A stretch of 64,000 nucleotides of DNA from NCBI GenBank assembly GCA_963734845.1, contig CAVTIS010000012.1, forward strand, positions 356,895 through 420,894, read 5' to 3'. The notes beneath the pieces are model-generated. The model had not been told where the DNA came from. It ran no database searches and saw nothing but the letters and a program-made list of their open reading frames with translations. Both the position numbers and the translations under genes were made by a program. This stretch comes from JAKAVN01 sp963734845. Lineage in GTDB: Bacteria; Desulfobacterota; Binatia; Binatales; Binataceae. Of this stretch, positions 56,034 to 64,000 are shown piece after piece. The stretch's first letter is position 1. Each line of letters begins with the position of its first letter.

Positions 56034-57614
56034 TTACGGTTCTGGAGAATCGTTTTCGTTCGGGGCGGGCGATGAGGTTGTGGTCTTTTCGTCCGAAGCT
56101 TTCGGAGCGATGCCGGCAGGCAGATAGATGACCTGTCCGACAGTCAACTGATTTATGTTGGTCAGTTGCGGGTTCGCCTTAATGAGTTCGTTAACCCCCG
56201 ACGTCGATCCGAAGTAACTAATGGCTATTTTCTCGAGCGTGTCACCATCTTTGACGGTGATTTGACTTCGCTGCGCCGGGCTTGCCGGTACTTCGGGTGG
56301 CTTCTGGATCGCGGCGCTTACGGTAGCCGTGGCGGGAGCGGTCGAAGCGGTCTGAGTAGTGGCCGCTGCGGTAGTGGGAGAGGGAGCGTCGCTATTGGGT
56401 GCTCTAGGTGCCGTCGGTGCGGGAGCGAGTGACGCCCGCAATTGGGGGCGGGTCGCGAGAGGAGCGGCAGCATCAGGCTTCGCGCCGGAGTCCTGATGCG
56501 CTTCAACGCTCGGGTTTTCGACTGATTTGGCTTGCTCGACTGGCTTGGTCTGCTCGACCGGCTTCGGTTGCTCGACCGGCTTCGGTTGCTCGACCGGCTT
56601 GGCCTGCTCGGCCGGTTTCGCCTGCTCGGCCGGTTTGACTGACCTAACTGTCTGTCCGACAGCACCGCCGGATGAGACGGTATGGTTACGTACCCAGTCT
56701 GACCACAGGCTTGGCTGGATAAAACCGAATAGCCATAACGCAGCGAGCGCAGTGCCCGCGATAAGGGCGGGTATTGCCAGAGGGCGCAAGCTGAAGCCTT
56801 GCTTCTCGATCTTGACCGAGTCGTGATAGCTCGCGGCAACCTTGTTGGCGGTCTTGCAGCTGACCTTTCTTTCGCCCGCGTTGTACGCGGCCTGCATCGC
56901 CGTGTGGCACAGCATGTTGATCTTTCGGGGGATTCCATCGCTGCGCCGGAGCAGGCGTTTCAAGGCGCCGCGCTCGAAGATCGCGGCGCAGTTGCTACCC
57001 TGAGCGCTCAGCTTGCACTCGACGTACTTGATGACTTGGGCGTTGGTGAGTGGTTCAAGCACTCCGCGAGATGAGATTCGCTGATTCAGTTGACGCAGTT
57101 CCGGCTTCTTCAGCCGTTCGGCGAGTTCCGGATGTCCCACCAGGATGAGCTGCAGGCTCCGGTCGCTGCGATTCGAGAGCAGCCGCAGCTCCTCCAACAC
57201 GTCGTCGCTCAGGAGCTGGGATTCATCGACGATTATTGCGATCCGCTCTTCCTTGCCGCGCAGCTTCAGCAACTTGTCCAGCGTTTCGAGGTACTCCAGC
57301 TTCGTCGAGCCGGTGGAATAAAGATTCATCTGACGCAGGACGACCTGCATTATTTCCGAGAACGAGAGCTTGGGGTCTTCGATGTGCGCGATCCGGACTC
57401 TTTTGAAGTCGCGCTGCAGCAGGGAATATATCAGGGTGGTTTTGCCGCTCCCGGCCTCGCCCGTCAGCATCGTCAGGCCCGTCAGCTCGCCCGACAGTCC
57501 CGATTCGAGAATGGCCAAGCCTTCCAGATGAGTGGGGCTTAAATAGACCGCGCTGTCCGGCGATGCGGGTTGGAAAGGCGGACCTTTCAGGAAGAAATAC
57601 TGATAGTACTCCAT
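56034..57614 (-). CDS. ExeA/GspA-like AAA ATPase with C-terminal LysM domain (copy 1)
   Basis: 526 residues. N-terminal FFLKGPPFQPASPDSAVYLS is the ExeA-family opening. Walker A GEAGSGKTT at 52-60, Walker B IAIIVDESQ at 125-133, arginine-finger region GIPRKINMLCH. One membrane helix at about 277-300, then a long Pro/Ala linker with a six-residue repeat (KPVEQP type, about eight copies), then a LysM peptidoglycan-binding domain (about 448-495; DGDTLEKIAISYFGS, LTVGQVIYLP). Known ExeA proteins use ATP in the cytoplasm and a peptidoglycan-binding domain outside to let a secretin cross the wall. Paralogue lies immediately upstream. Confidence 0.9.
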   Translation of the reverse strand: MEYYQYFFLKGPPFQPASPDSAVYLSPTHLEGLAILESGLSGELTGLTMLTGEAGSGKTTLIYSLLQRDFKRVRIAHIEDPKLSFSEIMQVVLRQMNLYSTGSTKLEYLETLDKLLKLRGKEERIAIIVDESQLLSDDVLEELRLLSNRSDRSLQLILVGHPELAERLKKPELRQLNQRISSRGVLEPLTNAQVIKYVECKLSAQGSNCAAIFERGALKRLLRRSDGIPRKINMLCHTAMQAAYNAGERKVSCKTANKVAASYHDSVKIEKQGFSLRPLAIPALIAGTALAALWLFGFIQPSLWSDWVRNHTVSSGGAVGQTVRSVKPAEQAKPAEQAKPVEQPKPVEQPKPVEQTKPVEQAKSVENPSVEAHQDSGAKPDAAAPLATRPQLRASLAPAPTAPRAPNSDAPSPTTAAATTQTASTAPATATVSAAIQKPPEVPASPAQRSQITVKDGDTLEKIAISYFGSTSGVNELIKANPQLTNINQLTVGQVIYLPAGIAPKASDEKTTTSSPAPNENDSPEP

Positions 57615-57891
57615 CGCGGAGCAAGTCTATCTGGTCGGTCAAAAAAGAGCAAAATGTGCATAGTAGTAGTTAGGCGAGCCACGCAGACGCCGCCAAGAGT
57701 CAACCCCCGAAAGGGTCCTTTAAGCAGTGTGCTTTTCTAGAGTCCGAAAGCAGCCTATTGTCGAATAAAACGAATAAAGCGGCTACAAAAGATTACCTAG
57801 GGAACAATCCAGCCTAGACAAAACCCTACGGAGCATCCAGGATTTGAAGGGGGACAAAGCCTCTATTTCCAAGAATTAACCGCGCGTTCGT
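57615..57891. other. Spacer between the two ExeA-like genes
   Basis: 277 bases, AT-richer than the genes, probably holding the promoter of copy 1. A small AGCA-GTG-TGCT-TTTCT hairpin lies near 57,723. No gene seen. Confidence 0.4.
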
Positions 57892-59340
57892 TTAGACGCC
57901 GGCGTGAGCATAGATCTTCTTGAAACGCTCGCCAATGCCGGGTGGAAGGTAAATGACCTGTCCGACACTCAAGTGATTTATGTCGGTCAGCTGCGGGTTC
58001 GCCTTGATCAGGTCGCTGATTCCAGCATTCGATCGGTAATAGCGAATGGCAATTTTCTCGAGCGTATCGCCATCTTTGACAATAATTTGATTTCGCTGCT
58101 CCGGGGCCGCTGGCATCCCGACCGTTTTCTGAGTCGCGCCACTTATGGCGACCGCAGCAGGAGCGGGCGGAGCTGAACTTGTTTCTGGAGGTGTCGCCGG
58201 ACCCGCAATATTGCTTTTGGGTGCTGTGAGGGCTGGCGCTGCCGAGGGAAGCGATGCCGGCGATTCCGCCCGACGAGGCGCGAGCACGGCGTCAACTATG
58301 GGCTTTGCGCTGGAGTCCGCATGCACTTCAACGCGCGGCTTTTCGGCTGACCTTGCCTGTTTGACTTGCTTAACTGGTCGACTCGCCCGTCTGCTCGTCT
58401 CGCTGGCTGAAACCGTATGGTTGAGTAACCGAACGCTCGGGAAGAGGAGGCCGAATAGCCATAGCGCCGCGAGAGCAGTGCCTGCGATAAGGGCAGGCAT
58501 TGCCAGAGGGCGCAAGCTGAAGCCTTGTTTCTTGATCTTGACCGAGTCGTGATAGCTCGCGGCAACCTTGTTGGCGGTCTTGTAGCTGACCTTTCTTTCG
58601 CCCGCGTTGTACGCGGCCTGCATCGCTGTGTGGCACAGCATGTTGATCTTTCGGGGGATTCCATCGCTGCGCCGGAGCAGGCGTTTCAAGGCGCCGCGCT
58701 CGAAGATCGCGGCGCAGTTGCTGCCCTGAGCGCTCAGCTTGCACTCGACATACTTGATGGCTTGGGCGTTGGAGATTGGTTCAAGCACTCCGCGAGATGA
58801 GATTCGCTGATTCAGTTGACGCAGTTCCGGCTTCTTCAGCCGTTCGGCGAGTTCCGGATGTCCCACCAGGATGAGCTGCAGGCTCCGGTCGCTGCGATTC
58901 GAGAGCAGCCGCAGCTCCTCCAACACGTCGTCGCTCAGGAGCTGGGATTCATCGACGATTATTGCGATCCGCTCTTCCTTGCCGCGCAGCTTCAGCAACT
59001 TGTCCAGCGTTTCGAGGTACTCCAGCTTCGTCGAGCCGGTGGAATAAAGATTCATCTGACGCAGGACGACCTGCATTATTTCCGGGAACGAGAGCTTGGG
59101 GTCTTCGATGTGCGCGATTCGGACTCTTTTGAAGTCGCGCTGCAGCAGGGAATATATCAGGGTGGTTTTGCCGCTCCCGGCCTCGCCCGTCAGCATCGTC
59201 AGGCCCGTCAGCTCGCCCGACAGTCCCGATTCGAGAATGGCCAAGCCTTCCAGATGAGTGGGGCTGAAATAGACCGCACCGTCCGGCGATGCGGGCTGGA
59301 AAGGCGGACCTTTCAGGCGGAAATACTGGTAGTACTCCAT
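57892..59340 (-). CDS. ExeA/GspA-like AAA ATPase with C-terminal LysM domain (copy 2)
   Basis: 482 residues. Residues 1-290 differ from copy 1 at only about ten positions (for example R for F at 8, F for L at 25, Y for C at 253), with nearly identical DNA. After the membrane helix the two diverge: this copy has a shorter linker without the KPVEQ repeat, and its LysM domain (DGDTLEKIAIRYYRSNAGIS, LSVGQVIYLPPG) is clearly different from that of copy 1. Last 12 residues (ERFKKIYAHAGV) are unique. Confidence 0.9.
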   Translation of the reverse strand: MEYYQYFRLKGPPFQPASPDGAVYFSPTHLEGLAILESGLSGELTGLTMLTGEAGSGKTTLIYSLLQRDFKRVRIAHIEDPKLSFPEIMQVVLRQMNLYSTGSTKLEYLETLDKLLKLRGKEERIAIIVDESQLLSDDVLEELRLLSNRSDRSLQLILVGHPELAERLKKPELRQLNQRISSRGVLEPISNAQAIKYVECKLSAQGSNCAAIFERGALKRLLRRSDGIPRKINMLCHTAMQAAYNAGERKVSYKTANKVAASYHDSVKIKKQGFSLRPLAMPALIAGTALAALWLFGLLFPSVRLLNHTVSASETSRRASRPVKQVKQARSAEKPRVEVHADSSAKPIVDAVLAPRRAESPASLPSAAPALTAPKSNIAGPATPPETSSAPPAPAAVAISGATQKTVGMPAAPEQRNQIIVKDGDTLEKIAIRYYRSNAGISDLIKANPQLTDINHLSVGQVIYLPPGIGERFKKIYAHAGV

Positions 59341-59727
59341 GTCCTTGCAGCACTTCTTCGGCCCTTATGGAGCCACTCTTTTCATGCCTGATTGCTGATG
59401 ACTCGTCCCTTGGCGCCGAGTCCGCGCCGAGCTTCAAAGCTGCGGCCATTCGCCGCAGTCGTTCGCTCTGAAGGTCTCCCCTCCTTCCACTCCCCCTCGC
59501 GAGGGAAGGGCAACCTTCATGCCACTCGCGCCGAATCGCTTATGCAGCCAATTTTGTTCAGCGCGAACCTATGGCTTCAAGGAATGGATCCCCCCGCACA
59601 GATGCGTTGCGGAGGCGCAACGCGGTAAGCATGGCTGAGGCCGCTTCTGGGCGAAGTACGGCCCGCCGCGCTTGTGAGCTATCTGAAGAACAACAGGGCG
59701 AGGACGCCGATAACATGGCCATGACGT
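59341..59727. other. Intergenic region, no gene seen
   Basis: 387 bases upstream of ExeA copy 2. Contains a short palindrome CCCTCGCGAGGG near 59,495. No supported gene. Confidence 0.35.
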
Positions 59728-59991
59728 CTAGCCCTTTGGTCCACGCGAGCGCATCCGTTTATGGTGTCGAGTTGTGCCATTTGCGCCTATCTCAATGGCT
59801 CTTCTTACCTGTTGAGCTTCCCTGGACCGTTGATCCATCCAGCGCACTATCGCTTCCTTGTGGAATCGCCATTCGCTGCCGATTCGGAAGCCTGAAAACT
59901 TTCCCTCTCTGGTCAACTTGTACACGGTGGACGGGTGAACCTTCAGCAAGTCGCAGACTTCTTTCAAGGTCAAGATTGGATCATTAGCCAT
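59728..59991 (-). CDS. Excisionase/MerR-like helix-turn-helix protein
   Basis: 87 residues from ATG 59991. LTLKEVCDLLKVHPSTVYKL, TREGKFSGFRIGSEWRFHKE and AIVRWMDQ make a complete winged HTH of the excisionase (HTH_17) type. The basic tail (RHHKRMRSRGPKG) may also bind DNA. Stand-alone proteins of this type are recombination directionality factors or small regulators. No integrase is next to it, but a tRNA fragment lies 1.1 kb away. Confidence 0.82.
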   Translation of the reverse strand: MANDPILTLKEVCDLLKVHPSTVYKLTREGKFSGFRIGSEWRFHKEAIVRWMDQRSREAQQVRRAIEIGANGTTRHHKRMRSRGPKG

Positions 59992-60557
59992 GGGATTGAC
60001 GGCGCGTCCTTTCACGTGAATTTGGAGGTGAGGCTTTGTTAAGCGCGCAATAGCCGTGCCGAGAAGCCGCAGATGCATTTAGTGCATTTATGGGCTTAGG
60101 CGGCGCGTTCCGCCCGGATAAGCACCTAGATTTTTCGAAGCGTGCTTCTCGATAAGTCATATTTTCCGTTCGGCCCAAAAGCCGTCCCAGGTTGCTGGAG
60201 GCCGCTAAATAAAAAAATGCCCGGCTCTCAGGACAGGCAGAGACGCGAGAGGGGGGGATTCCCCGTGATTATTGCAAGCTGAAATTCTATATATGTCGGC
60301 GCGTGTCTTGGAATAGCCAACACGGAGTGCGGCAACCGTCCTCCCGTAGCTCGCCGATCTCGGCGAACGCGCGCGCGAATTCATGCTCGAATCGTCCTCA
60401 CCTTCCCTCGCTCTGCTATCTGGCGCACATCACCACCACCTATCTACACAGACTACAACTCACTCTAAGCAGGCATTGTTTTAGGAACTCTTGGCATGAT
60501 CAAAGCTCATATAGTCACACTAGAGTGCGTAGAATCATTAAAGAGATAGTGAAAGCA
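59992..60557. other. Intergenic region, AT-rich in part
   Basis: 566 bases without a supported gene. On the minus strand GCCGGGCATTTTTTT near 60,220 looks like the end of a terminator with a weak G-U stem, although no gene feeding it was found. Confidence 0.35.
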
Positions 60558-60820
60558 ATGAAAGGCATTAACCTGCCCATCATCGCAACGTTTGCCGCCT
60601 CGCTGCTCACTGAACCCACGGTTGTGTCGGTTGGTGCTTGTCCTTCCATGAGCGTGACTGAGGCAATTCGCCGCCGGTGTGAAACTGCCCGACGGAAGGG
60701 TATTCATCGTACTTTCTCGCGGCCGCGGTCGCGGTTCTGCCCGACGGAGGGGTGTTGGTTGTCGGCGGCGATGACGGCAGTGGCGTAGGGATTACAGACA
60801 CGGATCTTTTCGCTCCGTGA
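60558..60820 (+). pseudogene. Kelch-repeat protein remnant
   Basis: An ATG-led frame MKGINLPIIATFAASLLTEP with a signal-peptide look runs to about 60,665. In a second frame GVKLPDGRVFIV, and in a third AVLPDGGVLVVGGDDGSGVG, are Kelch/galactose-oxidase-type blade motifs. Two frame changes in under 100 bases and a stop at 60,818 mark decay. Confidence 0.4.
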
Positions 60821-61092
60821 AAGCGTGTACAAATCGAGGAGGCGAGGACCGGCGGCCGGGGCGCGCGTTCCCGGCCATTATCCCCCGGAGCCGACGACGG
60901 CGGCCCTCGGAGCGCTATCGCTGGCCGGGAGCGGCGGGGGGGCCATCAGGGCGGCAGGGTCAGAGGGCTTCGGAGAGGCAATCGTCGGTCCGAGGAGACA
61001 CGCTCGCGCAGCCAGATGCCTCGGACCCTACAGACCCTGCACCGCCGGGATGGGGCGACCCTCTCGACGTGCACGAGACCACGCGGGGAACG

Positions 61093-61138
61093 TGGTGGGC
61101 GGTGCAGGTTTCGAACCTGCGACCCTCGGCTTGTAAGT
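61093..61138 (-). tRNA. tRNA-Val(TAC) 3' half fragment
   Basis: Read on the minus strand: anticodon loop CTTACAA, variable loop, a perfect T-arm GCAGG-TTCGAAA-CCTGC, acceptor strand ACCGCCCA and encoded CCA. Upstream of the loop there is no matching anticodon stem, D-arm or 5' acceptor strand, so the gene is cut in the anticodon arm. Such 3' fragments arise at integration sites. Confidence 0.8.
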
Positions 61139-61258
61139 TCGCTGGAACACTCAGCGTCCGCGTCCAGCCGCGTCCGCACATCGCAAGAACTCCTTGGCGC
61201 ACATAGCGTTTTTGCGCGCTCGCGTCCACGGCGTGCTTTGCGCTTGGTCGGCATCTCT

Positions 61259-61308
61259 GGTCGTCAGACACCTATCGGAGGCCTTTGGTCGTCAACTTGG
61301 GTCGTCAG
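61259..61308. repeat. GGTCGTCA repeat cluster A
   Basis: Three direct GGTCGTCA copies at 61259, 61287 and 61300. The 33 bases 61276-61308 match 63923-63955 at 27 of 33 positions. Confidence 0.75.
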
Positions 61309-61328
61309 ATTTCCAACCACTAAGAGCA

Positions 61329-61367
61329 CGAAGGGGTTCATCACGAAGGCGCTCATGAACCCCTTCG
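61329..61367. repeat. Perfect 13-bp inverted repeat (hairpin)
   Basis: CGAAGGGGTTCAT and its complement around a 13-base loop, with no T-tract. The ACCACTAAGAGCACGAAGG-like lead-in resembles short repeats common between genes in environmental bacteria. Confidence 0.75.
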
Positions 61368-61829
61368 ACGAAGCCCTTCTGGCACAATGGTTTCGTCCGA
61401 AGAGGGACTCGAGGTTATCCGATCAACGAGATCGCTTGGCGGTATAATCCGATAGTGCCAAAGATAAAGCTGCGCATGCTGGCGCTCAAGGCGTTCATGT
61501 GTGGGGAATTTGAGCCTCTTGGGACCTGCTGGCCCTGTGGATGAGGCTGGCGGCGGGGGCCGCGATGATGGTGAAAGGCCGCTTTGCGGAAAAGCTCCCT
61601 GCTCAACCGCATGGCAGCGAGTCGGAGCTTCGGGAGTTCGGGGAGTTTCCGCCAACCCGGGCTACTAAAATAAAATAAAGATTTCTCGAAAGACTCGCGT
61701 GCGCACCGCGTAGATAGGGTAGGGTGGAACTCCCTTAACTCCCCAAACTCCCCCCACGAGAGTCAGGCCCAAGCGTTCGGGTGCTAGAGTCGAGGGCACC
61801 GTCTGGCCCCAACCCACGAGACGCCCGTT

Positions 61830-63023
61830 CTAGAAAAGAAATTCCTCCGCGGGCAGACCCAACAGGATTCTTCCGGACATCGAGTAGAACTTGAGCGAAT
61901 TGAGGACGTGCTGATTTATCGCCATGACGTCGCGCAGACAGCGGTCGAGTACTCCGCCGGCATACACAGCAGAACCGCCGCGCGTCTTGTACATCAATTG
62001 TACGATCTCCGTGCAGGTCTCATAGACATAGGGGTGAACAGCATTGAACTGGGCGCCTAGGCGGAGCGAAATGGGCTGACTGGCGCACAACGCCTCGTAC
62101 ACACTGCCGATGGTTTCGAACAGGCATCCGCGCGCCGCGCAGAGCATGATCTCGGCCTTGCCGATGGCAGCCTGCACATATTCTTCGTCGCGCAACTGAT
62201 GTGCCGGGCGCGCGATGCCGTTCACGGCGCTGGCCCGAGCGGGTTTTGTCCCCGCGTCAATCAGCGCGTCAATCGCCGCGCGCGCCACGCCCAGGGCGGG
62301 TCCTCCGAACGGAAAAACGATATTGAAAGGAAAGGTGTAGAGGCCGCCTGTGCGGTAGAAAGTCGGATTCTGGAAGCTGAACGTGCGCTCTTCGGGCACG
62401 AAGCAGTCCTTCACCGCGAAGTCATGACTGCCGCTACCGCGCAGCCCGGTCGAGTGCCACGTATCGATGATTTCGGCGTCCGCGGTTGGGAACAGACACT
62501 GACGGGTCTCGGGTGTGCCGTTGGGCCGGAGGCAGGGGCCGCGCTCATCGTGCACGATGCAGCCCGCCTGGATCCACGCGCTGTGCTGGCAGCCGCTGGC
62601 GAATTGCCATCGACCGCTGACCTGGTAGCCACCCGCAACGCGCATCGCGCGCCCCATCAGAGTGATCGAGCCGGCAGTCGGCATATTCAGATCCGGGTAC
62701 ATGGCGCGGGCGACCTTCTGATCGAGGAAGCTGGTGGAGTAGGCGCCCATGCAGTTGATCATCGCGCACCAGCCAACTGAGGCGTCGGCAGCGGCAAGCG
62801 CCTCGACCACGCGGAGTTGGCTAATCGGATCTAGCTCCGAGCCGCCCCATTCGTGCGGCATCGCCATGCCGAAGATCCCGGCCTGTTTCATCTTATCGAC
62901 GATATGAAGCGGAAGGCGTCGCCCTTGTTCGATCTCGTCGCGCGCGGCACGAATCAACGGCTGAAGCGCGATTGCTGCGTGGAGAATCTCATCGGCTGCC
63001 GTCGAATTCGTTTCGTCAGGCAT
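61830..63023 (-). CDS. Acyl-CoA dehydrogenase-fold flavin monooxygenase (DszC/HsaA-like)
   Basis: 397 residues from ATG 63023; a longer frame to 63368 adds a low-complexity leader. Fold marks: GIFGMAMPHEWGG, ASVGWCAMINCMGAYS, GYQVSGRWQFASGCQHSAW, and HSTGLRGSGSHDFAVKDCFV. It lacks the acyl-CoA dehydrogenase catalytic Glu context and instead matches two-component flavin hydroxylases that take reduced FMN/FAD from a reductase. No reductase gene is nearby. Substrate unknown, perhaps aromatic or heterocyclic. Confidence 0.85.
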   Translation of the reverse strand: MPDETNSTAADEILHAAIALQPLIRAARDEIEQGRRLPLHIVDKMKQAGIFGMAMPHEWGGSELDPISQLRVVEALAAADASVGWCAMINCMGAYSTSFLDQKVARAMYPDLNMPTAGSITLMGRAMRVAGGYQVSGRWQFASGCQHSAWIQAGCIVHDERGPCLRPNGTPETRQCLFPTADAEIIDTWHSTGLRGSGSHDFAVKDCFVPEERTFSFQNPTFYRTGGLYTFPFNIVFPFGGPALGVARAAIDALIDAGTKPARASAVNGIARPAHQLRDEEYVQAAIGKAEIMLCAARGCLFETIGSVYEALCASQPISLRLGAQFNAVHPYVYETCTEIVQLMYKTRGGSAVYAGGVLDRCLRDVMAINQHVLNSLKFYSMSGRILLGLPAEEFLF

Positions 63024-63559
63024 GGCTGATACTGGACACCACGCCACTTTAACGTCAATCTCGGGAATCTTCGTAACCTCGGAGACCGCATACGAGAAGT
63101 TTCCGAGAAGATGCAATATGTTACTCAACGCCAGACGGGCGGGCTTTTTCGCGGCTGCTGCACGACGACCGGCCGCGCGCACTGCGCGCCGCGCTCGATT
63201 CGAACGCCTCCCTTGACGAATTGAAGCCGACCTCATCCCGCAACATGGCAAAATGTCCGGCCTCCACTGACGAATTCCGCGATTCGAATATCCCGCGATT
63301 ACTATCGCGGTCGGCTCATAGCTCGACGCGCGCGGCGAGTCGGACTCGTCACAGGCCGCGCGCAACACGCCATGATGGACACTCCCAGGACACCGCCTCG
63401 ATAAACCCGCGGTTCGGCTGAGCTTTTCGGCGCGCGCAATTCAGGAAGTATGGGTTACATCCGCTGCTTCGATTCTAAGCCGTTTGCGCACCGAGCGGAG
63501 CCCCAGTAATCTTCCGGCTGCTGAGCGCTTTTGCCGAGGGTGCAAGCAGTGCGATAAGT
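63024..63559. other. Intergenic region, no gene seen
   Basis: 536 bases upstream of the flavoenzyme; open frames on both strands are Arg-rich composition artefacts. Confidence 0.35.
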
Positions 63560-63850
63560 ATGCGGGCTAGAGAACTGAGAACGATGCGCGCGGGACCGCG
63601 CATCACACGGACCGCCAAGGGTCCCCACAAAAACAGCGACCCGTCGACGCGCTTCGACCGCGCAAATTTCGCGCTGGTCAAGCGAGTCGCGGGCGGCGCC
63701 GCGATTCACACGAATAGCGAGTTACGCGACGCGCTTCTCGGCGAAGTTCGTACGAGGCGACCTTCGACGCCGGCCGAGTGCGCCGCGATTGTTCGTGAGA
63801 TCTGTGCAGGTCCGCTCATCGTTGATTTCTGGAATGTAACGGACGTGTAA
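63560..63850 (+). CDS. Possible small protein, unknown
   Basis: 96 codons. The first half is Arg/Thr-rich and unconvincing; the second half (ELRDALLGEVRTRRPSTPAE, IVREICAGPLIVDFWNVTDV) looks protein-like. No ribosome site is obvious. Uncertain. Confidence 0.25.
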   Translation: MRARELRTMRAGPRITRTAKGPHKNSDPSTRFDRANFALVKRVAGGAAIHTNSELRDALLGEVRTRRPSTPAECAAIVREICAGPLIVDFWNVTDV

Positions 63851-63922
63851 AAGACTGTTCAGGATTCGACATCAAGCGACCGGCAGGGCTATGCGAGCTC
63901 GCGGCCGGATGTGAGACCGTTC

Positions 63923-63955
63923 CCGAGGCCAATGGTCGTCAACTCTGGTCGTCAA
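63923..63955. repeat. GGTCGTCA repeat cluster B
   Basis: Two direct GGTCGTCA copies 13 bases apart (63934, 63947) inside a 33-base block matching 61276-61308. Confidence 0.75.
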
Positions 63956-64000
63956 AGGTCACAGCCGCGCCGGCTTCGTCAAAAATCCCTTGATTTAATT

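Larger units (their letters stand above)
60821..61829. other. Gene-poor kilobase with tRNA fragment and repeats
   Basis: No protein gene supported. It holds the tRNA-Val 3' fragment, GGTCGTCA repeats and a 13-bp-stem hairpin listed separately. The apparent open frames are tRNA or composition artefacts. Confidence 0.5.

Noticed and set aside
56470..56640. KPVEQ repeat as a separate repeat element
   Set aside because: It is a low-complexity periplasmic linker inside the ExeA-like gene.
60303..60788. 161-codon plus-strand frame
   Set aside because: First 85 codons are Ser/Arg/His noise; only the part from 60558 has any protein character and that decays by frameshift.
60825..61136. A 103-codon frame ending GGAGFEPATLGL
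   Set aside because: This ending is the well-known artefact of translating a tRNA T-arm; it overlaps the tRNA-Val fragment.

Overview
This is a GC-rich, densely coded stretch of a Gram-negative bacterial chromosome. The rpsF-priB-rpsR-DUF2232-rplI order, a Tat-exported xanthine-oxidase-family enzyme, an adenosylcobalamin mutase, aromatic ring-cleavage genes and an archaeal-type pyruvoyl arginine decarboxylase suggest an uncultivated deltaproteobacterial or Binatota/Desulfobacterota-like lineage. That placement is inference from gene content only. Roughly the first 50 kb is core and catabolic metabolism. The last 14 kb is an accessory region with duplications, repeats, broken genes and a tRNA fragment.

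Region 1 (1-10.4 kb): the 3' end of an M16 peptidase gene; a convergent gene for a secreted thaumatin-like protein with cysteine-rich inserts; dut; then a purine-synthesis run purB, purC, purS, purQ, purL, purF. Region 2 (10.4-15.8 kb): an anti-sigma/ECF sigma pair divergent from a cysteine-rich exported peptide and its MNIO (DUF692) maturase, which resembles a bufferin-type metal-stress RiPP operon; then an acetyltransferase-fold gene, a CopD-like membrane gene and another membrane gene. Region 3 (15.8-21.8 kb): a three-subunit periplasmic aldehyde/xanthine oxidase-type enzyme, a small Cys protein and a metallo-beta-lactamase-fold hydrolase.

Region 4 (21.8-25.4 kb): the S6-PriB-S18-DUF2232-L9 operon plus a GST, closed by a strong terminator. 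Region 5 (25.4-38.8 kb): a zinc-ribbon protein, glgC with an LpxL-like acyltransferase, a type III polyketide synthase with an isoprenylcysteine methyltransferase-type partner (alkylpyrone/alkylresorcinol type), a GlcG-like protein, a CPBP protease, a secreted protein, a frameshifted and an intact SDR, phosphomannomutase with mannose-1-phosphate guanylyltransferase, a cupin and a SprT-like protein. Region 6 (38.8-50.9 kb): an adenosine-specific kinase, a divergent B12 acyl-CoA mutase lacking the usual catalytic His, a ThDP enzyme with protocatechuate 3,4-dioxygenase (pcaHG) and pcaB, an amidase, a cytochrome c, pyruvoyl arginine decarboxylase and a GT87 glycosyltransferase.

Region 7 (50.9-64 kb): a multiply frameshifted beta-propeller gene, three tiny membrane-protein genes, a Gln/Asn-rich repeat protein, a GST, two tandem nearly identical ExeA-like ATPase/LysM genes, an excisionase-like HTH gene, a Kelch remnant, a 3' half tRNA-Val, repeats, and a DszC/HsaA-like flavoenzyme. 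The most interesting targets are the ECF/MNIO peptide operon, the bacterial thaumatin chimera, the altered B12 mutase, the Q-rich repeat protein and the ExeA-LysM duplication. No CRISPR array, rRNA gene or complete tRNA was seen.
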